Shown: positions 60,319 to 64,000 of the stretch, piece by piece
Layout: every line of letters starts with the position of its first letter
How positions within the stretch are numbered: position 1 is the stretch's first letter
Origin: Paramecium tetraurelia
Lineage: Eukaryota; Ciliophora; Oligohymenophorea; Peniculida; Parameciidae
DNA length: 64,000 nt
Direction: 5' to 3'
NCBI RefSeq assembly: GCF_000165425.1
Contig: NW_001799626.1
Coordinates: 60,508-124,507 of the forward strand
Program-made: the position numbers and the translations under genes
The notes under the pieces: model-generated
What the model was told of the DNA's origin: nothing
The model's input: the letters and a program-made list of their open reading frames with translations, nothing else
Database searches by the model: none

Positions 60319-61570
60319 TCATTTCTGGACTCTACTTAAGAGAGTGTTAGATCTTAAATATTTGTTCTCTGAATCCTCAACGGAAGTCTAAAATCTTCTA
60401 TTCAAGTCATTGAAGAAACTATGGTCTCTTTTTCTCTCTCCGTTGATTTCTTTACCTACGAATTAACTGGACTTGGTAGAATGAGCCTTATTGGTATCTT
60501 GAAGTATTTATTTCTTCAAAATCATATATTCTTCTAATATATTTTTAAGCCATTTCCAACATTCTTTCAAACTACAAAATAAACTAATATTTTACCTTGG
60601 TTTAGCTTGGGCTTGACTCAAAGTGCAGTTCATCACCATGTCGACAATACATTCTACGAATTTATTCATCTGATGTTGATCATACTGATTCAATTGGGGG
60701 GACTTTTCTCTCAACACTACCGACTTGTACTATTTACTAATGTTTTCTTTAGAATTCTTTCTGGATAATTAGACCTAGGAAGAATAGTCGTAATGGATTA
60801 CATCGTGCTATAGTTTATTAATGTAAGTCTCTTGGGATTGGATGTATTGTTGTAATTCATAAATTTTAGATTAATTTATTTAATCTTGTTCTTCAAATTT
60901 CAACTTTTATTACTATAAGCAAATGAATTAGAAAATACTTCATTAATTTATTCAGCTACTTTCTATTGATGTTGCTATTAGAATAACTTTTGTTCATATT
61001 CAAATATTTTGGTTTTTAAAGTAGAGTTTTCTTTTTCCAATTATCCAAGACTTTTCAAACTCTTGTGGTATTGCTGTTCGGATTAACTAATCTACAACTC
61101 AAGATCTTCTATTTTTTAGAGGTGTCTTTTTGATGCTGAGTCTCTTTGCAATTAATTCATTGATTAATCTTCACTAATATTCAGATGAAATTTACATCAT
61201 CATTTGCTAATTCAACTTCAATTTCTCATTCTATTCTTACAACCATACTTAATAGTGCTCTAATTCTTCGATTCTTTTATCTTTCTCTCTCAAGATTTAT
61301 AATAATTATTTATGTTCTTGACCTTAAACATCATCGATTTGAACTTGATTGCATTTTTTCAAGAACACATTCCCTTGATCTTTCTTGGTCTCACAATAAC
61401 TCTACAGTATTTAATAATTAAATTCATACTCCTTGGTCATTTGAGAATTTACTATAACTACATAATACATCCTCATCCGTTGTTAATCTAATTTATTTAT
61501 CCCACGAATATTAACTGATAGACAAGAGCAGAGCCTAACTTAATTCTTGCTTCTCCGGAGTTTTTTGCAT
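60319..61570 (-). CDS. Coiled-coil protein, 384 aa
   Basis: Introns of 25, 22, 26 and 24 nt give an exact frame from ATG 61568-61570 (MQKTPEKQELINIRG) to TGA 60319-60321. Main body is heptad-rich (LREKDKRIEELEHYQ, QKIEDLELQISQSEQQY, LGQLEKENSTLKTKIFEYEQ), followed by a more globular end (MNKFVECIVDMVMNC, CWKWLKNILEEYM) and a basic tail. Starts only 45 bp after the stop of the upstream coiled-coil gene on the same strand. Confidence 0.75.
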
Positions 61571-61615
61571 ACTTATAATATTTATATTTGAAAATTTAAT
61601 AATTATTAACGTTTA

Positions 61616-62499
61616 TCATTTACCAAATCTATAGGGAATTTGAGAAAGCGAAGATCCTGATACCATTTCAGCCTTCTTATTTTGTAAACTTAATTACACA
61701 ATTTTAGAAAAATCAATATGCGTAGTTCCTTAATAATGAGAGTAAAAAAGTACTTGGAGAACAACTAAGCATTCTAGCCTATTCCTCTTCTCTTTAAGTT
61801 TAGCAATACATATTGATAGATTATTCATTTCTTTAATTGTTTTTTCTTAGACTATTTTCGAGTTCAATTTTTTGTATTTGCAACATTTAAACCTATCTAC
61901 TATGTTGTAAATCCTTTTCCATCAACAACTTGATCTAATTTTGTGTTTATTCCATATATTTTATTTTTTCTTCCTTTGCGTAAATCAAAGCACCTGACAA
62001 CTCATTCAATTTAGATGACAACAAAGCAACCTCCCCTTTGAGCTTATTAGTTTCTGCATTCAAAGTAGCAATTTGAAGATCCTTGTCGACATTCTATTAT
62101 TTCAATGACAAGACCAATTCGCTCAATTCTCTATATTGTTTTTCGAGTTCCTTCAACTCCTCATTCCCAGAATCTGTAGTATTCTTATGTGAATTCAATT
62201 GTTCGGTCAAAGCAACCATCTAATTTCTCTCATTCTAGGTGTTCTCATTTTATATTTAATACATTAATTTATTCTTGTCTTGCTTCTTCTACAATCAGAA
62301 TTGCATTCATAATATCTTCAACGTCTGAATTGATGCCTAACTTCAGTATCTCTTCGAAGTCATCATTGAATGTTTTGGAGATCTGAATCCACAACTTTAG
62401 CAAAGTTTGCTTGAAGTCCTCCTTCTCAGATTTAAGATTTTATATTTCATTCTAGAGTTCATGAAATGTAGAGTCATTTATATCAGGTGTAGTAATCAT
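61616..62499 (-). CDS. Coiled-coil protein, 279 aa
   Basis: Introns of 19 and 25 nt; exact frame. Begins MITTPDINDSTFHELQNEIQ and continues as coiled coil (MVALTEQLNSHKN, ELEKQYRELSELVLSLK, LNAETNKLKGEVALLSSKL), with a short non-helical end (SLSQIPYRFGK). Its ATG overlaps the TGA of the upstream gene (ATGA at 62496-62499), which is remarkable for a eukaryote and could mean these are parts of one longer gene. Confidence 0.75.
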
Positions 62500-63354
62500 T
62501 ATTAACAAATATTAAATTTATTTTATTTCTTCATAACTGCTAAAACCGAGACTCCATTGGAAATTTTCCCTGGATTATCCTCTTTAGACGCTTCTTGGAA
62601 TCCTGGTTCACACATAACATCGAGTAGTAGGCATTTTGCAGGAAGGATCGGCTTCTGTACTCTCTCACCTTTTGCTTATTCTGATGTTCATTCCCTTAAA
62701 TAAGGGCCAATATTACGAACTTGTTTTATTTGACTATCGATCATCTCGATTTATTATTTCGATTATTCTTACAATTACGCACTCGCATTTTACATTATAC
62801 TACTAATAGCCAATTGTCTATTCTTATTAATCATGTATAAACTGTAGGGTAACTTGACTCCGTTGAACATAAATGATGATTCTTGTTGTAAATATGCTGA
62901 AGTATTTAATTATTGCGTTTATTGTTAATTCTTGACCTTATGAAATGATTTTCTGTTAGAAATAAGAATAATTGATATACTTGTATTAAGAATAACTCTT
63001 TTGTAAATCTGATAATTCCTTAAATTTCTCTTCTTTGCTTTTATTTAAGATGGGAATTTTGGGTGAAACCTCTAAACTGCTTAAACTGATCTTGCTTCCT
63101 TTTCTACTTTTTTTGGGGATCTCATGAAACGATTACTAAGTCATATGATGGTGTTAAACTTTAGGTTGATTTTGTCTTGTTGTCAAAAAGACATCAGGTA
63201 ATTGAAACGATTTTTGAGGTTGTTCTTCGAAATCAATTTTAAGTTATGGTTACCCATGAAGGGAATTGTTGTGGAATCGCCATTTAGATTTAATGGCTTG
63301 TATGTTAGAATTGTCAGTCTCAGAGAGTTGAAAGTAATCGTCACAATGATTCAT
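62496..63354 (-). CDS. Hypothetical Gln/Ser-rich protein, about 264 aa
   Basis: Start MNHCDDYFQLSETDNSN (ATG 63352-63354). A 28-nt intron after YSQY joins KSFHKVKNQQQTQQLN. A 36-nt intron (long for this genome) removes an in-frame TGA and links to QAKGERVQKPILPAKCLLLD. Ends NKFNICQQ at TGA 62496-62498. Contains VFLTTRQNQPKV, VSPKIPILNK and VKLPYSLYMINKNRQ. No domain recognised. Start may lie further upstream, since coding-like sequence continues to the right. Confidence 0.55.
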
Positions 63355-64000
63355 ATATAATTAATATTAGAAATTGTGAATAGATTTTCTTCATGATTGA
63401 GCCATCTACTTCTTGCAATGAATAATTATATGCAAGTTATTTCGATGATAAGGATTCAGCTATAACTACTCATCAGATTTAGAGTAGCATGTTCTCATTT
63501 ATTGAGTTGAAGTACATATTTCTCTTAGAGAAAAAGGGGACATGGCTTCTGATTCATTAGAACATCTATGGTCATAAGATTTGATATGATGTCTGACATT
63601 TTCAAAATAGTTTTATTGTTTCTGTGCAGGGTCAGTAATTTAGAGTTCCAATTTATCGAGATACTCATTGACTCTTTATTCAATCTAATTCATATCGAAT
63701 TGTGAAAAAGATAAAGATATTAATGTTCATGAGAATGCGGTGACATTTTGGATAAATTCATAATTAAAGTACGAGGTATTTTCCTAATTTCATACTTATT
63801 AATATATCATAAATAAATTTGATTCAAAATCTAAATCAGATGAAGGTTTTCTTGTAGATTGGGCTGGTTGATAGGCCTCCAATACAGGATTGATAATCAA
63901 CCTGTAATCAAAATACTATAATAATTATTTCAATACTTATTGTAATACTTATAAATAGAAGGATGAAAAAAAGGAACTACGAAGAGGACATCAGATTCAA
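63355..64000 (-). CDS. Partial gene(s) running to the window edge, model unresolved
   Basis: Three minus-strand stretches look coding: NPVLEAYQPAQSTRKPSSDL near 63880, a helical segment MNQIEQRVNEYLDKLELQIT to EAMSPFLQEKY (63693-63500), and SLSSKQLAYNYSLQEVDGS near 63420. They are separated by TGA codons, and I could not find a consistent set of normal introns joining them. Either the 5' part of the downstream gene or a separate gene extending beyond the right edge. Confidence 0.4.

Overview
The window is macronuclear-type DNA of a Paramecium-like ciliate. Three things in the sequence show this. TGA is the only stop: TAA and TAG occur in-frame throughout conserved domains where glutamine fits. 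The coding regions are cut by very short GT-AG introns, almost all 18-36 nt and mostly 22-28 nt. An intact trichocyst matrix protein gene is present at 28837-29937. Base composition is strongly AT-rich. Standard-code reading breaks nearly every gene, so coordinates here come from reading with TAA/TAG = Gln and TGA = stop, and from introns that restore frame. I saw no tRNA, rRNA, CRISPR array, insertion sequence or telomeric C4A2/C3A3 repeat.

Layout. 0-4.3 kb: a PAQR receptor-like membrane protein, a coiled-coil gene, an SF-assemblin gene and a small ORF. 4.9-5.8 kb: a decayed trichocyst matrix gene. 6.2-10 kb: an acylated MORN protein, a SNARE and two weak genes. 10.3-14.4 kb: a secreted M1 aminopeptidase and an unknown protein. 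14.4-17 kb: three tightly packed genes on one strand. 17-27.7 kb: a hybrid histidine kinase, a phosphofructokinase homologue with altered catalytic motifs, an axonemal dynein intermediate chain, a tubulin-tyrosine-ligase-like gene and a broken CEP41/rhodanese-like gene. 28.8-36 kb: trichocyst matrix protein, TLDc protein, E2 ubiquitin-conjugating enzyme, proteasome ATPase Rpt5 (with an apparent one-base frameshift), a Rab-like GTPase and a broken gene. 36.7-45 kb: a large GTPase, KRR1, a tandem pair of membrane proteins (second copy broken) and an S11-peptidase-like protein. 45.5-53 kb: a degenerate kinase with a huge TAA-encoded polyglutamine tract, cyclin B, an acylated TPR protein and a cathepsin L-like protease. 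54.5-64 kb: coiled-coil genes, a SPRY protein, a second SF-assemblin and a head-to-tail run of coiled-coil genes reaching the right edge.

The genes do not form operons. Many are typical of a ciliated, trichocyst-bearing cell: basal-body fibre proteins (SF-assemblins), axonemal dynein, CEP41/TTL-like proteins, and secretory proteins. Intergenic gaps are often only 10-50 bp, and one stop overlaps the next start. Four otherwise well-preserved genes are interrupted by one or a few base changes, mostly in or next to short homopolymers. This fits either recent loss of duplicate genes or small assembly errors, and is the main issue to resolve in this window.
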